Positions 16,298 through 24,673 of a stretch of DNA of 64,000 nt are shown piece by piece (positions within the stretch are counted from its first letter, which is position 1; each line of letters begins with the position of its first letter). The DNA is from CALUTH01 sp964452495. Its GTDB lineage: Bacteria > Cyanobacteriota > Vampirovibrionia > Gastranaerophilales > Gastranaerophilaceae. The translations under genes were made by a program, and so were the position numbers. The DNA lies in the NCBI GenBank assembly GCA_964452495.1, contig CAYVMC010000005.1, forward strand, positions 1 to 64,000. Reading direction: 5' to 3'. The notes under the pieces are model-generated. The model saw nothing but the letters and a program-made list of their open reading frames with translations. It searched no databases and was not told the DNA's origin.

Positions 16298-16780
16298 ATG
16301 CCGGAAAATAAAGTTAAAGTAGAAATTTACACAGATGGCGCATGCAGCGGAAACCCGGGGAAGGGCGGCTACGGCGCTATTCTTGTATATATCGACCCCA
16401 ATGGCACAAAACACGAAAAAGAATTCTCACAGGGATATAACAACACGACAAATAATCAGATGGAACTTCTTGCTGCAATTGTTGCACTTGAAGCCCTCAA
16501 GAAGCCCTGTAAAGTTACCTTAACGTCAGATAGTAAATATCTGACAGATGCAATTAATCAAAAATGGCTTGAAAGTTGGATTAGAAATGGGTGGCGAACA
16601 GCCTCGAAATCACCCGTTAAAAATGTAGAACTCTGGAAAAGACTCATCGATTGCATGAAACCGCATGACATTGAGTTTGTCTGGATAAAAGGTCATGCAG
16701 GACATCCATATAATGAACGATGTGACAGACTTGCAGTTAGCGCAGCAAAGGCTGACAACTTAATTGAAACCCCATACTAA
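16298..16780 (+). CDS. rnhA: Ribonuclease HI
   Basis: This 160-residue nuclease cleaves RNA in RNA:DNA hybrids. The four catalytic acidic residues are visible: Asp in IYTDGACSGNPG, Glu in NQMELLAA, Asp in TSDSKYLTDAI and Asp in NERCDRLAV. The conserved His is in IKGHAGHP. Length is that of bacterial RNase HI without an extra hybrid-binding domain. It starts 3 nt after the HEAT-like gene with no clear Shine-Dalgarno of its own, implying coupling to that gene. Confidence 0.95.
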   Translation: MPENKVKVEIYTDGACSGNPGKGGYGAILVYIDPNGTKHEKEFSQGYNNTTNNQMELLAAIVALEALKKPCKVTLTSDSKYLTDAINQKWLESWIRNGWRTASKSPVKNVELWKRLIDCMKPHDIEFVWIKGHAGHPYNERCDRLAVSAAKADNLIETPY

Positions 16781-16886
16781 CTTTTCTGAACATAATATTT
16801 AAAAACGCTCCAATATTTCTGTTATAAATCCTTAAAGATGTGGAATACATGTATAAGGTACAATAGAGATTGAACGGAGCAGTTTA

Positions 16887-19800
16887 ATGTCAAAAGTAGA
16901 AGGTACAGGCGGTTCACGGGAAATCAGCCACAACAGACAACTTAAAAAAGGAGAACAAAAGTCTACCAGCACTCTGTTTAATTATGGAGAAGAGCAAAGC
17001 GGACAAAGGAGTCATACCGTATCAAAGGGAGAAACTGCATTTGCGATTACACGAAAATATAATATTACAATCTACCAGCTTGCAGAAGCAAACGGCTGGC
17101 AAGTTACAAAAAAGAACGGAACTGTTATCTTAAAGAAAAACGGCAAGCCTGTAAGTATGCAAGAAGGTATGAAAATAAATATTCCCGATATAAGCACAAA
17201 CAATAAACCTGTTCCTGAGCAAACAAACAAAAATGACAACGGTACTTATACCGTAAAAGCATCTGACAACCCTATGAGTATTGCTGATTTGAACGGCATT
17301 TCAATAAGACAGCTTGCAAATGCTAACGGCTGGGAGATAGATACCCGTGGAGAGAAAATTAGAGTACTAAAAAATGGTAAAGAGGTTATTCTTCAAAAAG
17401 GAGAACAATTACAACTTCCACCATCGGTAACAAGCAATCTTGAAGGTATTACAACACTTTCAGATGTAAAAAAAGCCACAGGAATGAGTGACAGATTTAT
17501 AGATTTAATAACAGGTTTTGAAGGTAACCCTGCCAATGATTTTCAACCCTATACAGAAGCTTATCCTGACTCTAACGGCGTATGGACAATCGGATACGGT
17601 TACACAAAGGGAATAAATGCAAAAAGCCAGATGAGCAAAGCTGCAGCCAATACGCAACTTGCTAAAGATTACCTGCAGATTAAAGAAGATATAAGGCTAG
17701 AACTTGGCAACGAAGTTTTCAACAAAATTCCTCAGCCATTACTTGATGGTGTTATTGATCTAGTATACAACAAAGGTTTTGAGGCACTTAATAAAAAAGC
17801 CTTCTCGGATGCCATTAGCTCTAACAACATACCTAAAGCATTTGAACAGTTAATATTTACAAAATCAATAAAAACCGGTCAGGATATGAACGGGCTGTAT
17901 AAACGTTCACTCGCACGACTTGCAATGGTTTACAAAAGTTTTGATACTGACACACAACAGCAACTTAAACCTGTAATTGATAAATTCTACAAAACTTGCA
18001 AAGATAAGATTAATCTTTCAGAATTAAATATATGGTGGAATGAAAACAGTTCAAAAAGCGAAACCAATAGTTCCAAATCACAATATATAGTACAGGAAGG
18101 TGATTCCGGATTAATTGCAATTGCCCGCAAACTCGGAATAAACTATGATGAGTTACGCATTCTTAACCGGCATTTAGAACCCGATTTGATAATTCGTCCG
18201 GGCGATGTGCTAAACCTGCCGTTAAAAGGTAATACAACCGTATCTCCACCTAACAATAAACTACTCTCTGAGGAAATTCAGAATATTAAAAAACTTGATT
18301 TGAGTAAAGAAGAACGGTTAAAGAAAACCGAAGAAATATTTGACAAATTCGCAAAATATTATAATATTCCTAAAGAGGCAGTAGAAATATTCAAAAAAGA
18401 TGCACGTGATGAATACAACTCATGGTTTTGGGTTGATACAGACAACATGCGTGCAATGGCAAGAGTTCTTGATGCACAAAATCCAGAAGACTTACATAAA
18501 GCAATCAAAACAGCCATTGATGAATCGTCTGAAGCAAAAAAATTCACAGGGCTTGTACTTAACAAAAAAATTAATGAAAGTAATATCCGCAAATTAATTG
18601 AACACTCCGGCGGGACAGAAAAATTTGTCAAAATGATTAAAAAAGCCGGCGGTTTTGATGTTCTAAGACATTCACTAAATTCACTAATAAACAAAGATGA
18701 AAACAATACGGAAATCCTAAACCGTTTTGAACAAGCTGTAAAAGACGAAAAATATTCCGATATTATAAAAGTATTTAACAATGTTCTTGCAGATACACCG
18801 GAGAAGATAAGCAAAGAACTTGCACGCACACTGGATAAAGATGATGACCTGAATTCATTGCTTTATAAATACCAAATACAACGTGTTAAAGGAAGTAATG
18901 TCCTTGAAGTTTTACGTTCAAACGACATTATTGCAGGAATTTGTGAGGCAGAAAATGACAGGGCAACGTGTAAAGCTGAAATAATGAAATTATTTAATCT
19001 TCTTGATAAAAATTACACACTTGATACAAAAAAGAAAGAAGAGTTTTTACAGCTTGTAAATAAAGAATTCCGTGAACGTGTGGTATGGAATCCCACTACC
19101 TGGTGGATAGGAACCTCAAAAATATCAGAAAGTTTTAAGGAACTTATTTCAGGAAAAATAAAAGGCAGGAATGCGGCTACAGAAGTCTACCGCGCCTTGA
19201 ATTTACCCGTAGGAACAAAACAATTAGATAAACTTACTGATGAGAATGGCAACATAATTCCATTTGTAGAAACATACGCGCCAACAGGAAATGGCAAACT
19301 CAGCGGAAAAAGAATTGTAGTAAATGCTGGACACGGCGGATACGGAAACGGTGAAAACGGCAAAGAACCATTGTTTGACCCAGGAGCAATAAACAACGAA
19401 ACCGGTGTTGATGAATGGCTGCTTAACAGGTTTATGGCAAAACAGTTAATAGAAAATCTACGTTCACTCGGTGCGGAGGTAGTTTTAACCGCAGGACAAA
19501 TAAACACAGTCAGTTATAACGACTTTGGCGGAGATATGAAAATAAGCCTGCACGCTGATGCACACGACGGTACAAGTGGACCGCGACTATATGCATTTGA
19601 TAAAGATAAAGAAGATAAAAAACTTGCAAAAAAGATTTTATACGAATTTGTTAACAGCGAAAATGCCATAAATGTCAAAGATTTGCGCAGGAAAGAAATA
19701 ACGTTTAATCTTGATATGAAAACAAATGATGAAAATATTGATAGTATGCAAGCAAAGATTGTTGACAATTCACACTGGCAAATTTTAAAAAAGGACAAAA

Positions 19801-19970
19801 AAAACGCAGCAGATGAACCTGCAATACTGGTTGAATACTGCAACATAACAAAAAATAAAGAAGTTGAAGATATTGTTATGGGAAATCTGGGCAAAGATAT
19901 CATTAATTCTATTGTTAACGGTGTTGTTAAATACTACGATGACGAAATAAGATTGGCTAGTCTTGAATAA
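16887..19970 (+). CDS. Multi-domain peptidoglycan hydrolase: LysM-LysM-lysozyme (GH24)-LysM-amidase_3
   Basis: The protein has 1027 residues. LysM-type glycan-binding repeats are at about 47-95 (HTVSKGETAFAITRKY), 123-171 (YTVKASDN) and 399-447 (YIVQEGDSGLIAIARKL). Between the second and third is a T4-lysozyme-like domain (about 200-350) with Glu in ITGFEGNP, the TIGYGYT motif and the LVYNKGFEAL helix. A long helical region (450-800) follows. The C-terminal amidase_3 domain has zinc ligands His in NAGHGG, Glu in NNETGVDE and His in SLHADAH, and a late Glu in ILVEYC. It should cut both glycan strands and stem peptides. The start is secure (GGAG, and an in-frame TAA 33 nt upstream), yet there is no signal peptide, so export must use another route or lysis. 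Its 3' end overlaps the converging phosphomutase by 14 bp. Confidence 0.88.
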   Translation: MSKVEGTGGSREISHNRQLKKGEQKSTSTLFNYGEEQSGQRSHTVSKGETAFAITRKYNITIYQLAEANGWQVTKKNGTVILKKNGKPVSMQEGMKINIPDISTNNKPVPEQTNKNDNGTYTVKASDNPMSIADLNGISIRQLANANGWEIDTRGEKIRVLKNGKEVILQKGEQLQLPPSVTSNLEGITTLSDVKKATGMSDRFIDLITGFEGNPANDFQPYTEAYPDSNGVWTIGYGYTKGINAKSQMSKAAANTQLAKDYLQIKEDIRLELGNEVFNKIPQPLLDGVIDLVYNKGFEALNKKAFSDAISSNNIPKAFEQLIFTKSIKTGQDMNGLYKRSLARLAMVYKSFDTDTQQQLKPVIDKFYKTCKDKINLSELNIWWNENSSKSETNSSKSQYIVQEGDSGLIAIARKLGINYDELRILNRHLEPDLIIRPGDVLNLPLKGNTTVSPPNNKLLSEEIQNIKKLDLSKEERLKKTEEIFDKFAKYYNIPKEAVEIFKKDARDEYNSWFWVDTDNMRAMARVLDAQNPEDLHKAIKTAIDESSEAKKFTGLVLNKKINESNIRKLIEHSGGTEKFVKMIKKAGGFDVLRHSLNSLINKDENNTEILNRFEQAVKDEKYSDIIKVFNNVLADTPEKISKELARTLDKDDDLNSLLYKYQIQRVKGSNVLEVLRSNDIIAGICEAENDRATCKAEIMKLFNLLDKNYTLDTKKKEEFLQLVNKEFRERVVWNPTTWWIGTSKISESFKELISGKIKGRNAATEVYRALNLPVGTKQLDKLTDENGNIIPFVETYAPTGNGKLSGKRIVVNAGHGGYGNGENGKEPLFDPGAINNETGVDEWLLNRFMAKQLIENLRSLGAEVVLTAGQINTVSYNDFGGDMKISLHADAHDGTSGPRLYAFDKDKEDKKLAKKILYEFVNSENAINVKDLRRKEITFNLDMKTNDENIDSMQAKIVDNSHWQILKKDKKNAADEPAILVEYCNITKNKEVEDIVMGNLGKDIINSIVNGVVKYYDDEIRLASLE

Positions 19971-21435
19971 ACTCTTCCAATTTATCAATCATTGCCTTAA
20001 TATATACCTCGCATAAAGTCTGTGTTTTCGCTTCAAACCTAAGAGTAAAAACCGGTTCTGTATTACTTTGCCTTACAAGGGCAAAACCGCCGTCAAATAT
20101 TATTCGCATCCCATCTATAGTTACGATATTTACGATTTTGTCAGAGAACATCATAGGATGCTCTTCAACATAAGCCTGAAACCTGTCCAATACGGATTTT
20201 TTCTTCTCATTCGGACAATTTATCCTGTATTCTTTTGATGTAAATACCTTTTTAAACGGAGTCAGAAGGTCTTCCAATTTAAACTCCGGATTTACTTTTT
20301 TGTGTTTTGCAACAATTTCTATAATTCTACAGCCTGCATAAACAGCATCATCAAACCCGAAATAGCGGTCTTTAAAGAATACATGCCCGCTCATTTCTCC
20401 CGCAAGAAGTGCACCGGTTTCCTTCATTTTTGATTTTATATACCCGTGTCCTGTTTTACACATAATCGCAGTTCCACCATACTGGTTTATTGTATCAAAC
20501 AAAACCTGCGAACATTTGACTTCCGAAACCACAGCCGGTGCAGAAGATTTGTCAGGCAATGAATTCAGATAATCCATTGCATAAATCAAAAGGAGCTTAT
20601 CACCGGTTATATAACTTCCATCGGAGGCAATAACTCCTATCCTATCGCTATCCCCGTCGAAAGCAATACCTAAATCAGCCTGATTTGCAACAACAACTTT
20701 TTTTATGTCATTTAATGTCCTTTCATCACTGGGGTTCGGGTGGTGATGCGGAAATCTTCCATCAGGATTAGAGTACAATTCAATTACTTCACACCCGAGA
20801 GAACGGTAAAGTTTAGGGGCAACAATCCCGCCGGTTGCATTTGCTGAATCAACTACAACTTTTAACCCCGCGCCAATTTTACCAAAACGCTTAGACAAAT
20901 CCTGAATATAATCATAAATTAAATCATATTCTCGCAATTTTGATTTGTCTATAACCGTACGCTGTGTTACATTAGGCGGAAAGTTCTGGTACTCTTTAAT
21001 CGTAAGGTTTTTAACTTCTTTTATCTGTTCCTCATTCAAAGATTGTTTATCAAATGTCATTTTAAGTCCGTTATATTGACTCGGGTTATGGCTTGCCGTA
21101 ATAATCAAAGCACCATCTATATCCTGATTATAAGTTACAACCGAATTTATGCCTTTTGCCTCTGAATAGTAGCCGATTGGAGTCGGGGCAAGCCCGAGAT
21201 TTATAACTCGGGCACCAAGTGACAAAAGTCCGTTTATAAGAGCTTCTGAAAGAGCTGGAGAATGAAGTCTTGCATCTCTGCAAACAGTAACAAGAATTTG
21301 TTCCGTTTTTTTACCTGTTTTCTCCGAAATAAATCTTAAATACCCGCGTGCTGTATAGAAAAATAATTCTTCGGTAATATCTTCACCATAAATTCCACGT
21401 ATATCATTCTTGCCAAATGCGGTTTCATAAATCAT
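19957..21435 (-). CDS. Phosphomannomutase/phosphoglucomutase
   Basis: This 492-residue alpha-D-phosphohexomutase interconverts hexose 6- and 1-phosphates for sugar-nucleotide synthesis. The four domains show the phosphoserine loop TASHNPSQYNG, the metal-binding loop FDGDSDRIG, the sugar-binding GEMSGHVFF and the C-terminal phosphate-binding RQSNTEPVF. I start it at ATG 21435, which has GGGGGATG just upstream; a start at 21456 would place that site inside the gene. It is of AlgC/ManB type. It could supply glucose-1-P to glucan synthesis such as the GT5-like enzyme at 10057, but that link is inference. Confidence 0.92.
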   Translation of the reverse strand: MIYETAFGKNDIRGIYGEDITEELFFYTARGYLRFISEKTGKKTEQILVTVCRDARLHSPALSEALINGLLSLGARVINLGLAPTPIGYYSEAKGINSVVTYNQDIDGALIITASHNPSQYNGLKMTFDKQSLNEEQIKEVKNLTIKEYQNFPPNVTQRTVIDKSKLREYDLIYDYIQDLSKRFGKIGAGLKVVVDSANATGGIVAPKLYRSLGCEVIELYSNPDGRFPHHHPNPSDERTLNDIKKVVVANQADLGIAFDGDSDRIGVIASDGSYITGDKLLLIYAMDYLNSLPDKSSAPAVVSEVKCSQVLFDTINQYGGTAIMCKTGHGYIKSKMKETGALLAGEMSGHVFFKDRYFGFDDAVYAGCRIIEIVAKHKKVNPEFKLEDLLTPFKKVFTSKEYRINCPNEKKKSVLDRFQAYVEEHPMMFSDKIVNIVTIDGMRIIFDGGFALVRQSNTEPVFTLRFEAKTQTLCEVYIKAMIDKLEEFIQD

Positions 21436-21585
21436 AATTTCATCCCCCAGATACATAAGCTAATAATATCATAGACAATATAGACTTACAAATATGCACA
21501 ATCAGCTGTCTTATACCAGAAAAATACCGTACAATAATGCATATATTTATGTAATAATATTTAATGAAACAGACAGGAGGCTTGT

Positions 21586-21786
21586 ATGTACCACGTTTAT
21601 ACTGAAAGAAACTATTCTGAATTATCAAAGAGTCTGATTGGCGAATTCATGAATCTTGATGAAGCAATGGCTTGCGCTAAAAAAGCAATTGAAGAGAATT
21701 CCGAACTTAACTATATTGTTGAAGAAACCGACGGACACTTCAACAGTTACGGAGAACTTGTATCAACCGTTGTTGCAGAAAGCTAA
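21586..21786 (+). CDS. Small hypothetical protein, 66 residues
   Basis: The ATG at 21586 has AGGAGG 8 nt upstream, so it is probably translated. The sequence is a soluble alpha/beta peptide: an N-terminal strand-like MYHVYTERNY, a helix LDEAMACAKKAIEEN, then strand-like NYIVEETDG and ELVSTVVAES. The general look (modified surface-type DNAEAAKVAA-like helix plus beta hairpin) resembles small stand-alone proteins of unknown role. It ends 1 bp from the end of the converging tspO gene. I do not recognise a family. Confidence 0.75.
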   Translation: MYHVYTERNYSELSKSLIGEFMNLDEAMACAKKAIEENSELNYIVEETDGHFNSYGELVSTVVAES

Positions 21787-21787
21787 A

Positions 21788-22183
21788 TTACACGAATAAA
21801 TTAAGCCTTATAATTTCAAAATTAAGATACGCTGCAAAACAAATCCAGATTAAATACGGGAGAAGGATTATAGCTGCGGTTTTAGAATACTTATAAAATG
21901 CAATTATTGTCATCAAAAGTGTAATAATCATAAACAGGATAATAATAAATGCACCTCTAGGGTTCATATTACCAAAAAACACGGGTGCCCAGAGCAGATT
22001 CAGCGTAAGTTGAGATAAAAATAAAATTATCGAGACAGTTTTATTTTCCCCTCTGGTTTTAAGGAAAATAATAAGCGATACAGCCATCATTATATAAAGA
22101 ATTGTCCACACCGGTGCAAAAAGCCAATCAGGGGGGCATAATGCAGGTTTAGCCAAACTGTGATACCATGTCATATTATCCAT
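21788..22183 (-). CDS. tspO: TspO/MBR family membrane protein
   Basis: This 131-residue protein has five hydrophobic helices and the family signatures WYHSLAKPALCPPDW (the N-terminal WyxxLxKPxxxPP motif), FAPVWTILY, LNLLWAPVFFG and YLIWICFAAYLN. TspO proteins bind tetrapyrroles and act in porphyrin handling and stress responses, and in bacteria they often lie in the outer or inner membrane. Length is slightly short but complete. There is no Shine-Dalgarno before ATG 22183; a TACACT hexamer 6 nt upstream may be the -10 of a leaderless message. It is divergent from the next gene and converges with the 66-residue gene. Confidence 0.93.
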   Translation of the reverse strand: MDNMTWYHSLAKPALCPPDWLFAPVWTILYIMMAVSLIIFLKTRGENKTVSIILFLSQLTLNLLWAPVFFGNMNPRGAFIIILFMIITLLMTIIAFYKYSKTAAIILLPYLIWICFAAYLNFEIIRLNLFV

Positions 22184-22216
22184 ACTACAAGTGTAACGTC
22201 GTTTAAGGAACTTTCA

Positions 22217-23017
22217 TTGGACAAACAGACAAAATATAGTATCATCAAACTTAACCTTGCAAGACATTGTTTAAATTACCTAATAGAAGCCTGTCATATC
22301 AAGGAACTTTATATTCCATACTACATTTGTCCAACTATTTGGCAAAATATTAAACGCGGTACAGGAAAATGCCGGATAAAATTTTATCACATAGATAACA
22401 ACTTTTATCCTCTGGCATGCTTCGACAAAAAAGATTATATTGTTTATCCAAATTACTTTGGAATCAACTGGAAAAATGTAGAACAACTTGCTGCCATTTA
22501 TCCTAATCTTATTGTTGATAACGCACAGGCTTTTTTTGCCCCACCATCGGGCATTGCCAGCTTCTACTCTTTAAGGAAATTTTTTCCGCTGCCTTCAGGC
22601 GCATATCTTTATACAAAATACACTTATAATGCAAACTATCCCGATGACATTACAGTCTATAAAGATTTTTTCTTTCCAGATTACAAAGAATTTGCAGCAA
22701 ATGAACAGTATTTGAATAAGCAACCACCATTGTTTATGTCATCTTCATTAAAACTTCCTGCGGATTTGAAAAAAGAACAAAGACTGGAAAATTTTTACAA
22801 ACTCCACAATAAATATAAAACAATAAACGAACTTGAAATAAATCTTACAGCTAATGATATTCCTTTTGTTTATCCATGTCTTACAGAACAGGCTGAAAAA
22901 CTAGTTTCTTTACTCAATAAAGAAGGAAAAATAATTTTAAGATACTGGAACAAACTTCCCCAGGAGTATCCGGAATATAAATTTTACAGCAAACTTGTAC
23001 CGATACCGTTAGATTAA
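22217..23017 (+). CDS. DegT/DnrJ-like (PLP aminotransferase-fold) protein
   Basis: The protein is about 266 residues. It reads like the core of the fold-type I DegT/EryC1/StrS group: ELYIPYYICPTIW, then DYIVYPNYFGIN, the PLP-ring Asp in LIVDNAQAFFA, and the putative Schiff-base Lys in YSLRKFFPLPSGAYL. The C-terminal small domain is short, so it may not be a standard sugar aminotransferase. A GTG at 22160 would overlap the divergent tspO start, whereas TTG at 22217 has AAGGAA 6 nt upstream, so I choose the TTG. No sugar-biosynthesis genes flank it. Function is inferred from fold-level motifs only. Confidence 0.6.
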   Translation: MDKQTKYSIIKLNLARHCLNYLIEACHIKELYIPYYICPTIWQNIKRGTGKCRIKFYHIDNNFYPLACFDKKDYIVYPNYFGINWKNVEQLAAIYPNLIVDNAQAFFAPPSGIASFYSLRKFFPLPSGAYLYTKYTYNANYPDDITVYKDFFFPDYKEFAANEQYLNKQPPLFMSSSLKLPADLKKEQRLENFYKLHNKYKTINELEINLTANDIPFVYPCLTEQAEKLVSLLNKEGKIILRYWNKLPQEYPEYKFYSKLVPIPLD

Positions 23018-23646
23018 AGCTTTACAAACACCGATTTGGGCTGTTTACACAAAGGACATAAATAATCATCAGGTTCTTTAGTTAAATCACCTTTATATAT
23101 GTACCCGCAAACAGTACATTTATACGCAAGTCCTTCTTCCTGTACAGTTTCTTCTATATAAGTCGGAGCAGTTTTAGGGCTTTTGCCTTTTTTAACACGA
23201 TGATAATATTCATAAGTCATTACCGGTTCGTCTTTCAACATACCGCAGTCCTTAATTTTTCCGAGAAATACCGTATGCGTTTCTGTTTCCAGAATATTAT
23301 CAACATCACATATAATATACGCAGTTGAATCGGCTATTACATCCAAACCATCTATTTTCTGAGTCTTAATATCTTTAAATTTATCGACATTACGTCCAGA
23401 TTGAAACCCGAATACTGCAATTATATTATCATCAGCACTCTCGCCAAGTATAGATACAGCAAACTTTCTGCTTTTTTTTATACACTGATTTGTATAATTT
23501 TCATGATTAATACTCACAGCAACCGTGTTATGAGTAACCTGCATTGCACTGTTTGCAATACATCCCGTAGATTTACCATTATCAACATCCACGGTTGAAA
23601 CAACATAAACACCGTATGAAAGCTTCCAGAGTGCTTTTGTATCCAT
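23014..23646 (-). CDS. Flavin reductase-like protein with C-terminal rubredoxin (Hrb type)
   Basis: The protein has 210 residues. Residues 1-155 are an FMN-binding split-barrel flavin reductase domain (SYGVYVVSTVD, STGCIANSAMQVTHN, SILGESADD). The last ~40 form a rubredoxin with CTVCGYIY and CPLCKQP, four Cys for one iron. This is the arrangement of high-molecular-weight rubredoxin, which passes electrons from NAD(P)H to flavodiiron NO/O2 reductases in anaerobes. ATG 23646 has AGGAGG directly upstream; the longer TTG start at 23667 would bury that site. No flavodiiron gene is adjacent. An anaerobic lifestyle with oxidative or nitrosative stress defence is implied. Confidence 0.88.
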   Translation of the reverse strand: MDTKALWKLSYGVYVVSTVDVDNGKSTGCIANSAMQVTHNTVAVSINHENYTNQCIKKSRKFAVSILGESADDNIIAVFGFQSGRNVDKFKDIKTQKIDGLDVIADSTAYIICDVDNILETETHTVFLGKIKDCGMLKDEPVMTYEYYHRVKKGKSPKTAPTYIEETVQEEGLAYKCTVCGYIYKGDLTKEPDDYLCPLCKQPKSVFVKL

Positions 23647-23849
23647 ATCTCCTCCTGTTTGTGCCAAAACACATATTTATTATATCATATTTCTATGAAT
23701 TCAAAAATAAAGATTTCAGTAATAATTCCTGTTTAACTACTGCTTTCCGGTAAAAGAACAGATTTAATTTATCCGCACGGGTTTATTATTAACGGTTATA
23801 GAAATAACTTATTTTAATTGTATAATATTCGGGTAAGAGGTAATAAAAA

Positions 23850-24125
23850 ATGACAGAAACAATTTCATATACAACAAGCGGCACCTGCTGCAAACTGATG
23901 AACATAGAACTGGACGGCAACGTAATAAAAGATGTCGAATTTGTCGGCGGATGTAACGGCAATCTTCAAGGAATAAAAAACCTTGTAAAAGGTATGGTAA
24001 TTGAAGAAGTAATTGCAAAATTAAAAGGTATAAAATGCGGCTCTAAACCCACAAGCTGTCCTGACCAGCTTGCACAATGTCTTACTGCAATACTTGAAGA
24101 AAAGAAAAAAACAGCAGTTATTTAA
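23850..24125 (+). CDS. TSCPD-domain protein (TIGR03905-like)
   Basis: This 91-residue protein has the family's motif PTSCPDQLAQCL near the C-terminus, preceded by SGTCCKLMNIEL and VGGCNGNLQGI. Six conserved-looking Cys suggest metal or redox chemistry. TSCPD domains also occur at the end of vitamin B12-dependent ribonucleotide reductases, but the stand-alone family has no assigned role. TATAAT at 23821-23826 is a plausible -10, and AAGAGG lies upstream of the ATG. A cupin gene follows after 122 bp, possibly in the same transcript. Confidence 0.85.
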   Translation: MTETISYTTSGTCCKLMNIELDGNVIKDVEFVGGCNGNLQGIKNLVKGMVIEEVIAKLKGIKCGSKPTSCPDQLAQCLTAILEEKKKTAVI

Positions 24126-24247
24126 TCCCGCTATTTGTCTTTTAAAAGAGTACTCCGGTATCTTGAGTTTAAAGTACCTAGAAAGGCGATTTAAAAATTT
24201 CTCCAACAGATTTATCTTATGGTTAAAAAGAAAGGAGAAACTTTATT

Positions 24248-24613
24248 ATGACGCATCTGCATGTACACAATCTTGAAGACTTTATCAAACATGATGACAA
24301 CGCTGTTATGACTGAACATCTGCTGGAAAGTTCCGGCGGAAAAGTAAAACTCGTTGCTCTGAAAAAAGGGCATGAAATCCCGCCGCATACATCTCACGGA
24401 GATGCAATGGTATACGTAATTGACGGAAAAATTAAGTTCAACATAAATCACAGCGGGGAAGTTTCCTGTTCTGAATGCGGTTGCAGCATCGCAGAATGCG
24501 AAAATCACGAATTTGAAATCAAAAAAGGTGAGTTTTTAAGGTTTCACAAGGATGAAAAACATTTCGTAAAAGCAGAAAAGGACAGTAAACTGTTGGTTAT
24601 TCAAGTATATTAA
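24248..24613 (+). CDS. Cupin-domain protein with a Cys-rich loop
   Basis: This 121-residue single-domain cupin has the first motif in IPPHTSHGDAMVYVIDG and the second in GEFLRFHKDEKHFVKA, whose His residues should bind a metal. Between them is an unusual loop CSECGCSIAEC with four Cys and a following His, which could hold a second metal or act as a redox switch. AAAGGAG lies 10 nt before the ATG. It follows a TSCPD protein and is ended by a hairpin. The substrate is unknown; small stand-alone cupins can be sensors or isomerases. Confidence 0.82.
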   Translation: MTHLHVHNLEDFIKHDDNAVMTEHLLESSGGKVKLVALKKGHEIPPHTSHGDAMVYVIDGKIKFNINHSGEVSCSECGCSIAECENHEFEIKKGEFLRFHKDEKHFVKAEKDSKLLVIQVY

Positions 24614-24620
24614 TAAACAG

Positions 24621-24650
24621 AGGGCGGCAAGGATAAAACCTTGCCGCCCT
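24621..24650. terminator. GC-rich hairpin between cupin and pgi
   Basis: A perfect 12-bp stem (24621-24632 with 24639-24650) with a 6-nt loop lies between two converging genes. T-tracts are weak, but the stem is very stable. Confidence 0.8.
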
Positions 24651-24673
24651 ATTTATCACTTTTAAGATATGCG

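Noticed and set aside
16887..19970. Prophage endolysin interpretation of the lysozyme/amidase gene
   Set aside because: No holin, integrase, portal, capsid or tail genes are near, and the protein is far larger than typical endolysins.
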